From RGIG5579 sp045655865 (lineage in GTDB: Bacteria > Bacillota > Clostridia > Oscillospirales > SIG627): a DNA stretch of 26,389 bases. Below, piece after piece: positions 1 through 6,262 of this stretch. The notes below the pieces were generated by a model. It was given only the letters and a program-made list of their open reading frames with translations, ran no database searches and was not told the DNA's origin. The stretch's first letter is position 1, and the number at the start of each line of letters is the position of its first letter. The stretch covers positions 1 through 26,389 of the forward strand of contig JAZOQB010000033.1 of the NCBI GenBank assembly GCA_045655865.1, in the 5' to 3' direction. The position numbers and the translations under genes are program-made.

Positions 1-18
1 TATCTTACAGAACAAACA

Positions 19-50
19 AAAACCCCGAAACCGTTTGGTTTCGGGGTTTT
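19..50 (+). terminator. Intrinsic terminator of an upstream gene
   Basis: A perfect 14-bp stem (AAAACCCCGAAACC paired with GGTTTCGGGGTTTT) closes on a GTTT loop and ends in a T run. The gene it serves lies outside the window. The A-rich 5' side means it could also work on the minus strand. Confidence 0.85.
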
Positions 51-179
51 CTTTACCTTGACCTTTTTCTTCTCGTTTGCGATTGAACTTTCCAACTTCT
101 GGTGTTCTTTGCATTCCCATATTTTTTAGAACATTTTTCTTTTCTTTCATATACTGGAAGAGAACAGGAGGAGTGCTAT

Positions 180-1139
180 ATGAATATCATTGCCAAGGGG
201 ATCGACGTATCTTCTTACCAAGGTATCATTGATTGGGACAAAGTAAAAGCGGCGGGTGTGGAATTTGCTATTTTGCGCTGTGGCTGGGGAGATGACATTC
301 CCGTTCAGGATGATCCGTATTTTCAAAGAAATGCTGCAGAGTGCGAACGGATAGGCTTGCCTTACGGCGTCTATCTTTACAGCTATGCCGACACGGTCGC
401 TCATGCACAAAGTGAAGCCGCTCACGTCCTGCGGCTTTTGGGGGACAAAAAGCCCCTCTATCCCATTTATTACGACCTGGAAGATCAGAGTACTGTGGGA
501 ACGCTTTCCAACGAAGGGATCTTGGAACTTGCCAAAACGTTTGTAGGGATTTTGGAACAAGCGGGCTTTTGGGTTGGAATGTACGCCAACAAATATTGGA
601 CTTCAACCCGGCTGACCGATCCATGGTATAACACCAAAGCTCGATGGATCGCCCAGTATTATGAGGAAAACACCTATAACGGTCCTTATGGCCTGTGGCA
701 GTATTCCAATCAGGGAAGCGTCGACGGAATTTCAGGAAGGGTTCTTTTGGATTATGCATACGTAGATTATCCTACGGAAATAAAGGCGTTCTACGAGAAA
801 CAGGATCCTCCCTTGGAACCCGATCCAAAGCCTGTGCCGGAAGAGGAGACCTACACGGTAGTGGCAGGGGATACCCTGTGGGACATCGGGAATCGTTTCG
901 GCATCTTCTGGGAGGAGCTGGCAAAATACAATAACATTGAAAATCCTCGCTTGATTTATCCGGGTCAGGTGATTCGCATTCCCGGAGATAGGAAAGAAGA
1001 GACCTACACGGTAGTGGCGGGGGATACCCTGTGGGACATCGGAAATCGTTTCGGCATCTCCTGGGAGGAGCTAGCAAAATACAATAACATTGAAAATCCC
1101 CGCCTGATTTATCCCGGCCAGGTGATTCGTATCCCTTGA
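180..1139 (+). CDS. GH25 muramidase (lysozyme) with two C-terminal LysM domains
   Basis: Predicted 319-aa N,O-diacetylmuramidase that cleaves the MurNAc-GlcNAc bond of peptidoglycan. The GH25 barrel fills about residues 1-210, with the opening GIDVSSYQG, the catalytic DLE in YYDLEDQ, then WIAQYY and GLWQYS. After a Pro/Glu-rich linker come two LysM wall-binding repeats of about 45 residues with a period of 51 residues. I chose the ATG at 180 because AGGAGGAG lies 6 nt upstream; an in-frame ATG at 102 has no such site and would add 26 residues unrelated to the family. No signal peptide or transmembrane segment is visible, so export would need lysis, a holin or a non-classical route, as for many endolysins. 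No phage gene is nearby. The family call is firm; the physiological role (autolysin or relict endolysin) is open. Confidence 0.93.
   Translation: MNIIAKGIDVSSYQGIIDWDKVKAAGVEFAILRCGWGDDIPVQDDPYFQRNAAECERIGLPYGVYLYSYADTVAHAQSEAAHVLRLLGDKKPLYPIYYDLEDQSTVGTLSNEGILELAKTFVGILEQAGFWVGMYANKYWTSTRLTDPWYNTKARWIAQYYEENTYNGPYGLWQYSNQGSVDGISGRVLLDYAYVDYPTEIKAFYEKQDPPLEPDPKPVPEEETYTVVAGDTLWDIGNRFGIFWEELAKYNNIENPRLIYPGQVIRIPGDRKEETYTVVAGDTLWDIGNRFGISWEELAKYNNIENPRLIYPGQVIRIP
846..1136 (+). repeat. Tandem LysM-coding repeat, 153-bp period
   Basis: Two direct copies, starting at 846 and 999, encode the LysM domains of the muramidase. By eye they differ at roughly a dozen positions over about 135 bp. Almost all changes are silent; the clear amino-acid change in the domain is F to S in GIFWEEL/GISWEEL. 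This points to a fairly recent duplication, or gene conversion, under purifying selection. Confidence 0.9.
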
Positions 1140-1148
1140 AAATCAAAA

Positions 1149-1174
1149 AAGCACCCGGAGAAATCCGGGTGCTT
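1149..1174 (-). terminator. Terminator of mntP, facing the muramidase end
   Basis: An 11-bp GC-rich stem (AAGCACCCGGA with TCCGGGTGCTT) has a GAAA loop as read on the plus strand. On the minus strand it is followed directly by TTTTTTGATTTTC, so it works best for mntP. On the plus strand the downstream T run is weaker, but it may also end the muramidase transcript, whose stop codon lies 9 bp away. Confidence 0.85.
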
Positions 1175-1192
1175 ATGAATTTTAATGGTTTT

Positions 1193-1780
1193 TTAGAAAA
1201 AAGAAGCCAGGAAGATCTCGAGCCCGATCAAAATGAGAATGCTTCCGCCCAAAATGGCCGCCTTTTCGGAGAGCTTTACCCCGAATTTTTTGCCGATGGC
1301 AACGCCTCCCAAGCAAATCACAAAGGTCACTGCGGCAATGATGCTTACTGCCACAAGAGCCTTTTTTAAGTCGTATTCCGCAATGGTAAAGCCAACGGAA
1401 AGAGCATCAATGGAGGTAGCCACACCTTGCAAGAAAAGTGCGCTAAGTCCGGTTTGAACGCATTGACAAGCTTTTTGCTCCTTTTCTTTCGGAGCAATTC
1501 CGTCCAGTAACATTTTTCCGCCAATGAACAGAAGCAACACCAAAGCGATCCAAGGGATCCATTTTTCAAAGGCGCGGAAGTGCTGCACGAAGGTATGAAC
1601 AAAGCACCAGCCCAAAAGGGGCATTGCCGCCTGAAACAAGGCAAAAAGAAGAGCGATGCCACACATTCTTTTTTTCTTCATCTTCGGCTCGGCCAGTCCG
1701 TTTGCCAGGGAAACGGAAAAAGCATCCATGGCAAGGCCCGTTCCCAGCATGATGTTTTTCCAAATGAAAAGTAATTTCAT
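1193..1780 (-). CDS. mntP: MntP-type manganese efflux pump
   Basis: Predicted 195-aa inner-membrane Mn(II) exporter with six hydrophobic helices, the usual length and topology of MntP (DUF204). The two family signatures are present: AMDAFSVSLANG near residues 17-28 in the first helix, and SIDALSVGFTIAEYD in the second half, each with the conserved aspartate in the membrane. A basic loop (KMKKKRM) follows helix one. The ATG at 1780 fits the family N-terminus, although the ribosome site (AGAG) is weak. A consensus promoter and a leader with a terminator hairpin precede the gene, which suggests metal-dependent attenuation. The gene converges on the GH25 gene and stands alone. Family assignment is confident; Mn specificity comes from the family. 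Confidence 0.93.
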   Translation of the reverse strand: MKLLFIWKNIMLGTGLAMDAFSVSLANGLAEPKMKKKRMCGIALLFALFQAAMPLLGWCFVHTFVQHFRAFEKWIPWIALVLLLFIGGKMLLDGIAPKEKEQKACQCVQTGLSALFLQGVATSIDALSVGFTIAEYDLKKALVAVSIIAAVTFVICLGGVAIGKKFGVKLSEKAAILGGSILILIGLEIFLASFF

Positions 1781-1917
1781 AATTTGATTTCTCTTTTTGC
1801 AATAAAAAAGACTTCATGAATAGAAATCTACACATGAGTCTGGCAAATAAAAGCAAGTCGCATGAGAGAGCCTTGGGAGAACTTGCTACAAAAGAGCCGC
1901 CTAATATGCTCTTTGCT
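1781..1917 (-). promoter_or_regulatory. Structured mntP leader with attenuator-like terminator
   Basis: The transcript starting near 1916 would run about 135 nt before the mntP start. On the minus strand it contains AAAGAGC pairing with GCTCTTT around the loop ATATTAGGCG, then AGCAAGT pairing with ACTTGCT around a 22-nt loop. Last comes a hairpin, AGACTCATG with CATGAAGTCT (one bulged A, 1809-1841), followed by six T. An intrinsic terminator between promoter and start codon is what a transcriptional riboswitch or attenuator looks like. mntP genes are often under yybP-ykoY manganese riboswitches, but I could not align this leader to that consensus. The ATTAGGCGGCTC segment loosely resembles the start of M-box magnesium leaders. 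The ligand is therefore unknown. Confidence 0.6.
1809..1841 (-). terminator. Terminator hairpin within the mntP leader
   Basis: On the minus strand AGACTCATG pairs with CATGAAGTCT, with one bulged A, and a run of T follows directly (1804-1808). It lies only about 24 nt before the mntP start codon, so it can only act as a conditional, premature terminator of mntP. Confidence 0.7.
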
Positions 1918-1922
1918 TTTTC

Positions 1923-1950
1923 ATTATAGTTTTTTTCACCGATTTGTCAA
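1923..1950 (-). promoter_or_regulatory. Promoter of mntP
   Basis: On the minus strand TTGACA (1950-1945) and TATAAT (1928-1923) are separated by 16 bp. Both hexamers match the sigma-A consensus exactly. Transcription would start near 1916, giving the structured leader described separately. Confidence 0.85.
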
Positions 1951-1983
1951 GATAATTTCTTTCCGGAATTTTCCATAAATTGA

Positions 1984-2012
1984 TTGACAAAAGCGATGTC
2001 ATCTTATATAAT
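1984..2012 (+). promoter_or_regulatory. Promoter of tRNA-Gln
   Basis: TTGACA (1984-1989) and TATAAT (2007-2012) are separated by 17 bp, a full consensus match. It ends 11 bp before the tRNA. It is divergent from the equally strong mntP promoter 33 bp away. Confidence 0.88.
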
Positions 2013-2023
2013 AAATAAGCTCT

Positions 2024-2100
2024 AGGGATGTCGCCAAGCTGGTTAAGGCACAGGACTTTGACTCCTGCATTCGTGAGTTCGAATCTCGCCATCCCTGCCA
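2024..2100 (+). tRNA. tRNA-Gln (anticodon TTG)
   Basis: A 77-nt cloverleaf with encoded CCA. The acceptor arms AGGGATG and CATCCCT pair perfectly, with G as discriminator before CCA. The D arm is GCCAAGCTGGTTAAGGC. The anticodon stem CAGGA/TCCTG encloses CTTTGAC with anticodon TTG, which reads CAA. The T arm contains GTTCGAATC. It has its own promoter and terminator and is a single-gene unit. Confidence 0.95.
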
Positions 2101-2103
2101 AAA

Positions 2104-2134
2104 AATAACGACTCATTCGAGTCGTTATTTTTTT
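2104..2134 (+). terminator. Terminator of tRNA-Gln
   Basis: AATAACGACTC pairs with GAGTCGTTATT (11 bp) around ATTC and is followed by a T run. It begins 4 bp after the CCA end. Confidence 0.9.
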
Positions 2135-2136
2135 AT

Positions 2137-2328
2137 CCATTGCGAAAGCAATGGTATATCATCACACATTAGCGTGTATATCATCAAGGGCGGCATTGTG
2201 CCGCCCTTCTATCTCATCACACCTTTAGGTGTGTATAATAAACCGCTTTCGCACTGATGATATGCAACGGTTAACACCGTTGACGATATGCAAGACTTTG
2301 TCTTGGTGATATACACGCCTTCGACGTG
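2137..2328. repeat. Array of about eight short palindromes with a shared, orientation-flipping linker
   Basis: Successive hairpins: CCATTGC/GCAATGG with GAAA loop (2137-2154); ACAC/GTGT (2164-2177); AAGGGCGGCA/TGCCGCCCTT (2186-2208); CACACC/GGTGTG (2218-2233); a poor one around 2243-2252; CAACGGT/ACCGTTG (2265-2282); CAAGAC/GTCTTG (2291-2305); CACG/CGTG (2314-2328). Stems differ in sequence but stay paired. In the left half the linkers read TATATCATCA (twice exact) or CTATCTCATCA. In the right half they read TGATGATATG, ACGATATG and GTGATATA, which is the reverse complement of the left form. The layout resembles clustered REP-type palindromic units rather than CRISPR or an operon terminator. 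No transposase is present. Confidence 0.8.
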
Positions 2329-2673
2329 ATTTGTGCAAGAGCTTACATCCATACGCAAACTTTTGAAACGATCGGTTCCATCTTTCCTTGAAAGGCGCCA
2401 TGATTTGGAAAATATTTTTTACAGAACATATTGACGAAATATTAAAAGTGTAGTAGACTAATTGAGTGTAAATGTAAAATAAGGGTTTTTTCGAGTCAAA
2501 CGGATGAAGTGAAAACTGCATGTCTTGGTTGATGCTGAATTTTCGGGTTTTCACAGAAAATGACCCCCGCTTTTTAGAAAGATTTTGACATGATTGCAAT
2601 CCTTGCGAGAAAGTACTGTTGATACACACCGCGGAAAGATTGCATACCGATCTGAGGAAAAGGAGAAAGAGAT
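2329..2673. other. Non-coding stretch upstream of the 54-aa peptide gene
   Basis: No convincing gene is seen on either strand. It holds a possible promoter, TTGACG (2431-2436) with 17 bp to TAGACT (2454-2459). It also holds a long-range hairpin, GTGAAAAC (2509-2516) with GTTTTCAC (2547-2554), inside which GCAT (2518-2521) can pair with ATGC (2532-2535). A TTGACA at 2585-2590 has no good partner hexamer. The stretch is probably the promoter and a 200-nt leader of the peptide gene. Confidence 0.4.
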
Positions 2674-2838
2674 ATGAAAAAAACATATATTACACCTGAG
2701 ATATCCAAGATTTTGTTTCCGGTAGAAGAGGTGTTGGCGGTATCGGTGGTGGATCCCTCTACTCCCGGGGCAGGCGGAGTGGAAGTGAGCCCTCCTACGG
2801 ACATTTTTAAATCTTCCGGTCCGAACAAGGTATTTTGA
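2674..2838 (+). CDS. 54-aa peptide of unknown function
   Basis: A short ORF starting MKKTYITPEISKILFPVEE, with the middle GVEVSPPTD and ending SSGPNKVF. AAAGGAGA lies 8 nt before the ATG, and an intrinsic terminator follows 43 nt after the stop, so it looks like a complete single-gene unit. The N-terminal half is charged, then hydrophobic (EVLAVSVV). The C-terminal half is rich in Pro, Gly and Ser. There is no cysteine, no signal peptide and no transmembrane helix. The layout (Met-Lys-Lys start, a Tyr/Ile-x-Pro-Glu motif, a short aliphatic patch, then a flexible Gly/Pro tail) resembles small proteins I have seen annotated as hypothetical in gut anaerobes. A precursor-peptide role is possible, but no modification enzyme is adjacent, so function is unknown. 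Confidence 0.72.
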   Translation: MKKTYITPEISKILFPVEEVLAVSVVDPSTPGAGGVEVSPPTDIFKSSGPNKVF

Positions 2839-2880
2839 GACGATTCGGAAAGAATCAAAAGCACAAGGCACGCTGAATTG

Positions 2881-2915
2881 AAGACGCACGCTATCACCGG
2901 CGCGCGTCTTTTTTT
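2881..2915 (+). terminator. Terminator of the 54-aa peptide gene
   Basis: AAGACGC (2881-2887) pairs with GCGTCTT (2904-2910). The stem extends past one mismatch by CGC/GCG, and a run of seven T follows. Confidence 0.85.
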
Positions 2916-2942
2916 ACACAAGAAAGATCTTGTCGAATTTTG

Positions 2943-2971
2943 TTGACTCTTGGAGCAAAACATGGTAATAT
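2943..2971 (+). promoter_or_regulatory. Likely promoter of the NhaC-type antiporter gene
   Basis: TTGACT (2943-2948) and TAATAT (2966-2971) are separated by 17 bp. They lie between the preceding terminator and the antiporter start, leaving a 5' leader of about 60 nt. Confidence 0.55.
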
Positions 2972-3037
2972 TTTTCCATATTATTGTTTTATCAAAGACG
3001 AAAAATATTTAAAGACTTTTTAAAATGGAGGATCGAC

Positions 3038-4759
3038 ATGAGAAAAAAGAGAATTCTATGGGCTCTGGCCGCAGTGGTGTTAATACTGTCTTTGTTGAGT
3101 TTTTCAACTACGGTATTTGCCGCTGATTCTGAGGAACCCACTACGACGGAACAAAGTGCTACCGACGTGGAGGAAAGCGTGGAGAGCGAAGAGGAATCGG
3201 AAGAGGAAATTCCGGATACGCCTTTTTACTCCACCATTTGGTCATTGCTTCCGCCTGTAGTAGCCATTGCACTTGCATTGATCACCAAGGAAGTGTATTC
3301 TTCCTTGTTTGTCGGTATTTTGGTAGGCGCATGCTTGTATGCAAACATGAGTTTTGAAGGCACCATCAATCAAATGTTCATCTCCGGCTTTGTCGGTGCG
3401 CTGTCAGATGCATGGAACGTGGGAATTCTGCTGTTTTTAGTGCTTCTTGGCGCTATCGTTGCTCTGATGAATAAGGCCGGCGGTTCCGCAGCCTTTGGTC
3501 AGTGGGCGTCAAAGCATATCAAAACCAGAGTGGGAGCACAGCTTGCAACCGTTTTTCTTGGCATCTTGATTTTCATTGATGACTATTTTAACTGTCTTAC
3601 CGTCGGGTCTGTGATGCGTCCCGCTACTGATAAATTTCAGGTGTCCCGTGCCAAACTGTCTTATTTGATCGACGCTACGGCAGCTCCTATTTGTATCATT
3701 GCACCCATTTCTTCTTGGGCTGCTGCAGTTGCCGGTTTTGCTCAAGGGTCCGGCACCAATGGTATTGGCTTGTTTATCAAAGCGATTCCCTATAACATGT
3801 ATGCCATTCTTACCATCGTGATGATGATCATCTTGATCACTGCTAAGTTTGACTTTGGACCTATGGCTAAATTTGAGGCCAATGCAATGAACGGGGATCT
3901 TTTCACCACCGAAAAGCCCGCTGAGGCCCAAGAAGCGGGGGACGTGCCTTCCACCAAGGCAAAGGTTTGGGATCTGGTCCTTCCCATTGTGTTTTTGATC
4001 GGCGCTTGCGTTTTAGGAATGATCTATTCCGGCGAGTTTTTCCTTCCCGGAAGCGAACAATATCATGATTTTGTTGGCGCTTTTGCCAATTGCGATGCCT
4101 CGGTAGGACTGGTATTCGGTTCCTTTGCAGGACTGATCTTTACCGTTGTTTATATGTTGCTTCGCCGCCTTTTGAATTTCCAGAAAGCTATGGAATGTAT
4201 TCCCGAGGGCTTTAAGGCCATGGTTCCTGCTATCATGATCCTGACTTGTGCATGGACCTTGAAAGTGATGACGGATAGCCTGGGCGCCGATGTTTACATC
4301 GCGGGTCTTGTGAAATCTTCCGCTGCCGGCTTTATGAATTTCCTTCCGGCCATCATCTTCTTGATCGCTGTTGGCCTGTCTTTTGCTACCGGAACTTCCT
4401 GGGGCACGTTTGGAATTCTCATTCCCATTGTCATTGCCGCATTCGGCGGTTTTGGAAGCGAACTGACCGTAATCGCAATTTCCGCCTGCATGGCAGGTGC
4501 GGTTTGCGGAGACCACTGCTCTCCCATTTCCGATACCACCATTATGGCTTCTGCCGGCGGTCAATGCAGACATATCGATCACGTTTCCACCCAGCTTCCT
4601 TATGCGCTGGTGGTTGCGGCGGTGTCTTTCGTGGCCTATCTTGTGGCGGGCTTTGTGCAGAACGCAGTTGTCACTATACTTGTTGGTGTCGTGCTTCTTT
4701 TCGCTGTACTGCTTTTGATCCGCATGGTTGTGAAAAAGAAAAACGCCGGCAATCAATGA
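3038..4759 (+). CDS. NhaC-family Na+/H+ antiporter
   Basis: Predicted 573-aa secondary transporter exchanging Na+ (or a small organic acid) for H+ across the membrane. The ATG at 3038 has TGGAGG 7 nt upstream; the ORF stays open to 2984 but without a ribosome site. Residues 1-28 form a basic, hydrophobic, signal-like segment ending VFA. A Ser/Thr/Glu-rich acidic stretch follows (about 29-60), then about ten helices. Family landmarks are FIDDYFNCLTVGSVMRP near 179-195, DATAAPICIIAPISSW near 212-227 and GDHCSPISDTTIMAS near 491-505. The usual NhaC proteins are 450-500 aa; the extra length is the N-terminal segment. The gene has its own promoter and terminator. Substrate cannot be read from sequence; malate/lactate exchange (MleN-like) is an alternative. 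Confidence 0.88.
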   Translation: MRKKRILWALAAVVLILSLLSFSTTVFAADSEEPTTTEQSATDVEESVESEEESEEEIPDTPFYSTIWSLLPPVVAIALALITKEVYSSLFVGILVGACLYANMSFEGTINQMFISGFVGALSDAWNVGILLFLVLLGAIVALMNKAGGSAAFGQWASKHIKTRVGAQLATVFLGILIFIDDYFNCLTVGSVMRPATDKFQVSRAKLSYLIDATAAPICIIAPISSWAAAVAGFAQGSGTNGIGLFIKAIPYNMYAILTIVMMIILITAKFDFGPMAKFEANAMNGDLFTTEKPAEAQEAGDVPSTKAKVWDLVLPIVFLIGACVLGMIYSGEFFLPGSEQYHDFVGAFANCDASVGLVFGSFAGLIFTVVYMLLRRLLNFQKAMECIPEGFKAMVPAIMILTCAWTLKVMTDSLGADVYIAGLVKSSAAGFMNFLPAIIFLIAVGLSFATGTSWGTFGILIPIVIAAFGGFGSELTVIAISACMAGAVCGDHCSPISDTTIMASAGGQCRHIDHVSTQLPYALVVAAVSFVAYLVAGFVQNAVVTILVGVVLLFAVLLLIRMVVKKKNAGNQ

Positions 4760-4801
4760 ACTGTTTAAAATGACCCTTTGAGAGCAAAATTTTTCTCAAT
4801 G

Positions 4802-4836
4802 AAAAAAAGAACCACCTATAGGTGGTTCTTTTTTTG
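4802..4836 (+). terminator. Terminator of the NhaC-type antiporter gene
   Basis: AGAACCACC and GGTGGTTCT form the stem around TATA, flanked by A7 and T8 runs, so it could work in both directions. Confidence 0.9.
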
Positions 4837-4918
4837 TCTCCGGTCCTATCCAGAGAAAAGCAGAATCGTTTTTCTTTTGATAGGCAATACTATAAAAAAA
4901 GAAAGAAGGGTCAAAACA

Positions 4919-5353
4919 ATGATTGAGCAAGATACCATCAAACTCCTTCGGGAATGTGACGCCGGTGTCAAAATGGGTGTAAAGTCTATTGACGACGTGC
5001 TAAACCGAGTAAAAAACGAGGAATTTTTGAAAAAACTTACCGATTGTAAAAAAGAGCATCAAAAATTAAACTCTGAAGTTCAGGGACTTTTGAGCCAGTA
5101 TCGGGACGAGGGAAAAGACCCCAATCCTATGGCGGAGGGCATGAGCTGGATGAAAACGAATATGAAACTTGCCATGGATGAATCGGATAAAACCATTGCC
5201 GATCTGATGACCGACGGTTGCAATATGGGAGTCAAATCCCTCAACCGTTATTTGAATCAGTATGAAGCGGCAGATGAGGTGTCCAAAGATATTGCCAAGC
5301 GTCTGATCAACTTGGAAGAAAAACTGGCAATCGACATTCGCAAGTATCTCTAA
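4919..5353 (+). CDS. Small helical protein, ferritin-like/DUF2383-type, with internal repeat
   Basis: A 144-aa, wholly helical, soluble protein with no signal peptide. GAAGGG lies 8 nt before the ATG at 4919, which I prefer to a longer start at 4778 that would run through the preceding terminator. Two similar segments occur: residues 14-34 with MGVKSIDDVLNRV and 98-118 with MGVKSLNRYLNQY. This is consistent with a four-helix bundle built from two related halves. Between them are KKEHQKL and MSWMKTNMKLAMDESD. The helical pattern and length recall DUF2383/PA2169-like ferritin-fold proteins, but I cannot place a full set of metal ligands. Function is not known. It is a single-gene unit with a strong terminator shared with mscS. 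Confidence 0.8.
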   Translation: MIEQDTIKLLRECDAGVKMGVKSIDDVLNRVKNEEFLKKLTDCKKEHQKLNSEVQGLLSQYRDEGKDPNPMAEGMSWMKTNMKLAMDESDKTIADLMTDGCNMGVKSLNRYLNQYEAADEVSKDIAKRLINLEEKLAIDIRKYL

Positions 5354-5365
5354 CAACGCAAAAAA

Positions 5366-5392
5366 ACTGCCGGAAATTTAATTTCCCGGCAG
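5366..5392. terminator. Bidirectional terminator between the helical-protein gene and mscS
   Basis: ACTGCCGG pairs with CCGGCAGT, extended inward by AAAT/ATTT past one bulged C. A runs on one side and T7 on the other let it stop both converging transcripts. Confidence 0.9.
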
Positions 5393-5401
5393 TTTTTTTA
5401 T

Positions 5402-6205
5402 TTATTTCATGTGTACGTCCATCTGAGGGAAGGGGATCTGGATCTCTAATTTGTCGAACGCTTCTTTCACCTGTTCCATCAGGTCCAAGTACACGCTCCA
5501 GTAATCGTTTTTGTTGCACCATGCACGCAGAGTAAACACCAGGGCGGAATCGCCTTGCCGGGTAAGCCTGGCAAAGGGAGCGGGATCTTTTAACACCAGG
5601 TCGTGCTGGTCCGCCAGAACCAAAAGAACCTTTTTCACACGCTCAATGTCCGTGTCGTAGGCCACGCTGAACTCCAGGTCTACTCGACGAACCTCTTCGG
5701 CGGTAAAGTTTGTAATTACCGCGTTGGTCAAAGTCCCGTTGGGAATGATGATATCCTTGTTGTCCGCGGTGGACAAAGTGGTGTAAAGAATAGAAATGGA
5801 TTTTACACGTCCTTCTTTTCCGGAAGATTCAATATAATCACCCACACGAAAAGGGCGAAAGACCAGGATCATCAGGCCGCCGGCAAAGTTGGCAAGGCTT
5901 CCTTGAAGGGCGAGACCTATGGCCAGACCGCAAGAACCTACAAGAGCTACCACGTTGGTCATGGGGACCCCAAGATTGGCGGCCACCGTGAGAACCAGGA
6001 TCACTCGTAAGATAATGGAAATGCAGCTGAGTAAAAAGCCTTTGGCGCCGTCGTCAATTTTTGAGAATTGGCGGTTCTTTTGCAAAAGGTTGATGAGAAA
6101 GCCAATGAGCTTCCAGCATACGACCAGGAGCACCAGGGAAGTCACCAGCTTGATTCCGCTTGTGGCCAAAAAGCCACCGAGACTTTCCAAAAAATTTGTC
6201 AACAT
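5402..6205 (-). CDS. mscS: MscS-family small-conductance mechanosensitive channel
   Basis: Predicted 267-aa inner-membrane channel that opens under membrane tension to release osmolytes during hypo-osmotic shock. Helices lie near residues 14-35 and 58-80. The pore helix near 87-125 has the small-residue pattern GSCGLAIGLALQGSLANFAGG, followed by the family loop VFRPFRVGDYIE. A beta domain (GRVKSISILYTTL, then IIIPNGTLTNAVITNFT) and an alpha/beta C-terminal domain ending IQIPFPQMDVHMK match MscS/YggB in length and order. AGGAGA lies 7 nt before the ATG. The gene starts 57 bp after recG on the same strand with no strong terminator between, so it may be the last gene of that operon. Confidence 0.95.
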   Translation of the reverse strand: MLTNFLESLGGFLATSGIKLVTSLVLLVVCWKLIGFLINLLQKNRQFSKIDDGAKGFLLSCISIILRVILVLTVAANLGVPMTNVVALVGSCGLAIGLALQGSLANFAGGLMILVFRPFRVGDYIESSGKEGRVKSISILYTTLSTADNKDIIIPNGTLTNAVITNFTAEEVRRVDLEFSVAYDTDIERVKKVLLVLADQHDLVLKDPAPFARLTRQGDSALVFTLRAWCNKNDYWSVYLDLMEQVKEAFDKLEIQIPFPQMDVHMK

Positions 6206-6262
6206 AACAATTTCTCCTATTTTTTGTTTTTATATTTTCACGGTTTTTCCGTAAAATATCGA

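Noticed and set aside
180..1139. Prophage remnant around the GH25 muramidase
   Set aside because: No holin, tail, integrase or attachment repeat is visible nearby, although the sequence upstream of the window is unknown.
1781..1917. Calling the mntP leader a yybP-ykoY riboswitch
   Set aside because: Expected from gene context, but I could not find the conserved loops, so it is listed only as an attenuator-like leader.
2137..2328. CRISPR array
   Set aside because: Repeats are 8-10 nt and degenerate, the units between them are palindromes rather than unique spacers, the linker changes strand, and no cas gene is in the window.
2400..2588. Two micro-ORFs, 17 aa at 2400-2453 and 22 aa at 2520-2588
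   Set aside because: Too short to judge. The first has only a weak AAAGG upstream and the second none; they may simply be chance frames in the leader.
2225..2963. Several 110-155 aa minus-strand open frames over the palindrome array and the 54-aa gene
   Set aside because: They cross palindromes and terminators, have no ribosome sites and overlap one another in different frames.
4013..4756. A 247-aa minus-strand open frame opposite the antiporter gene
   Set aside because: Antisense shadow with His/Asn/Lys-rich low-quality sequence and no ribosome site.
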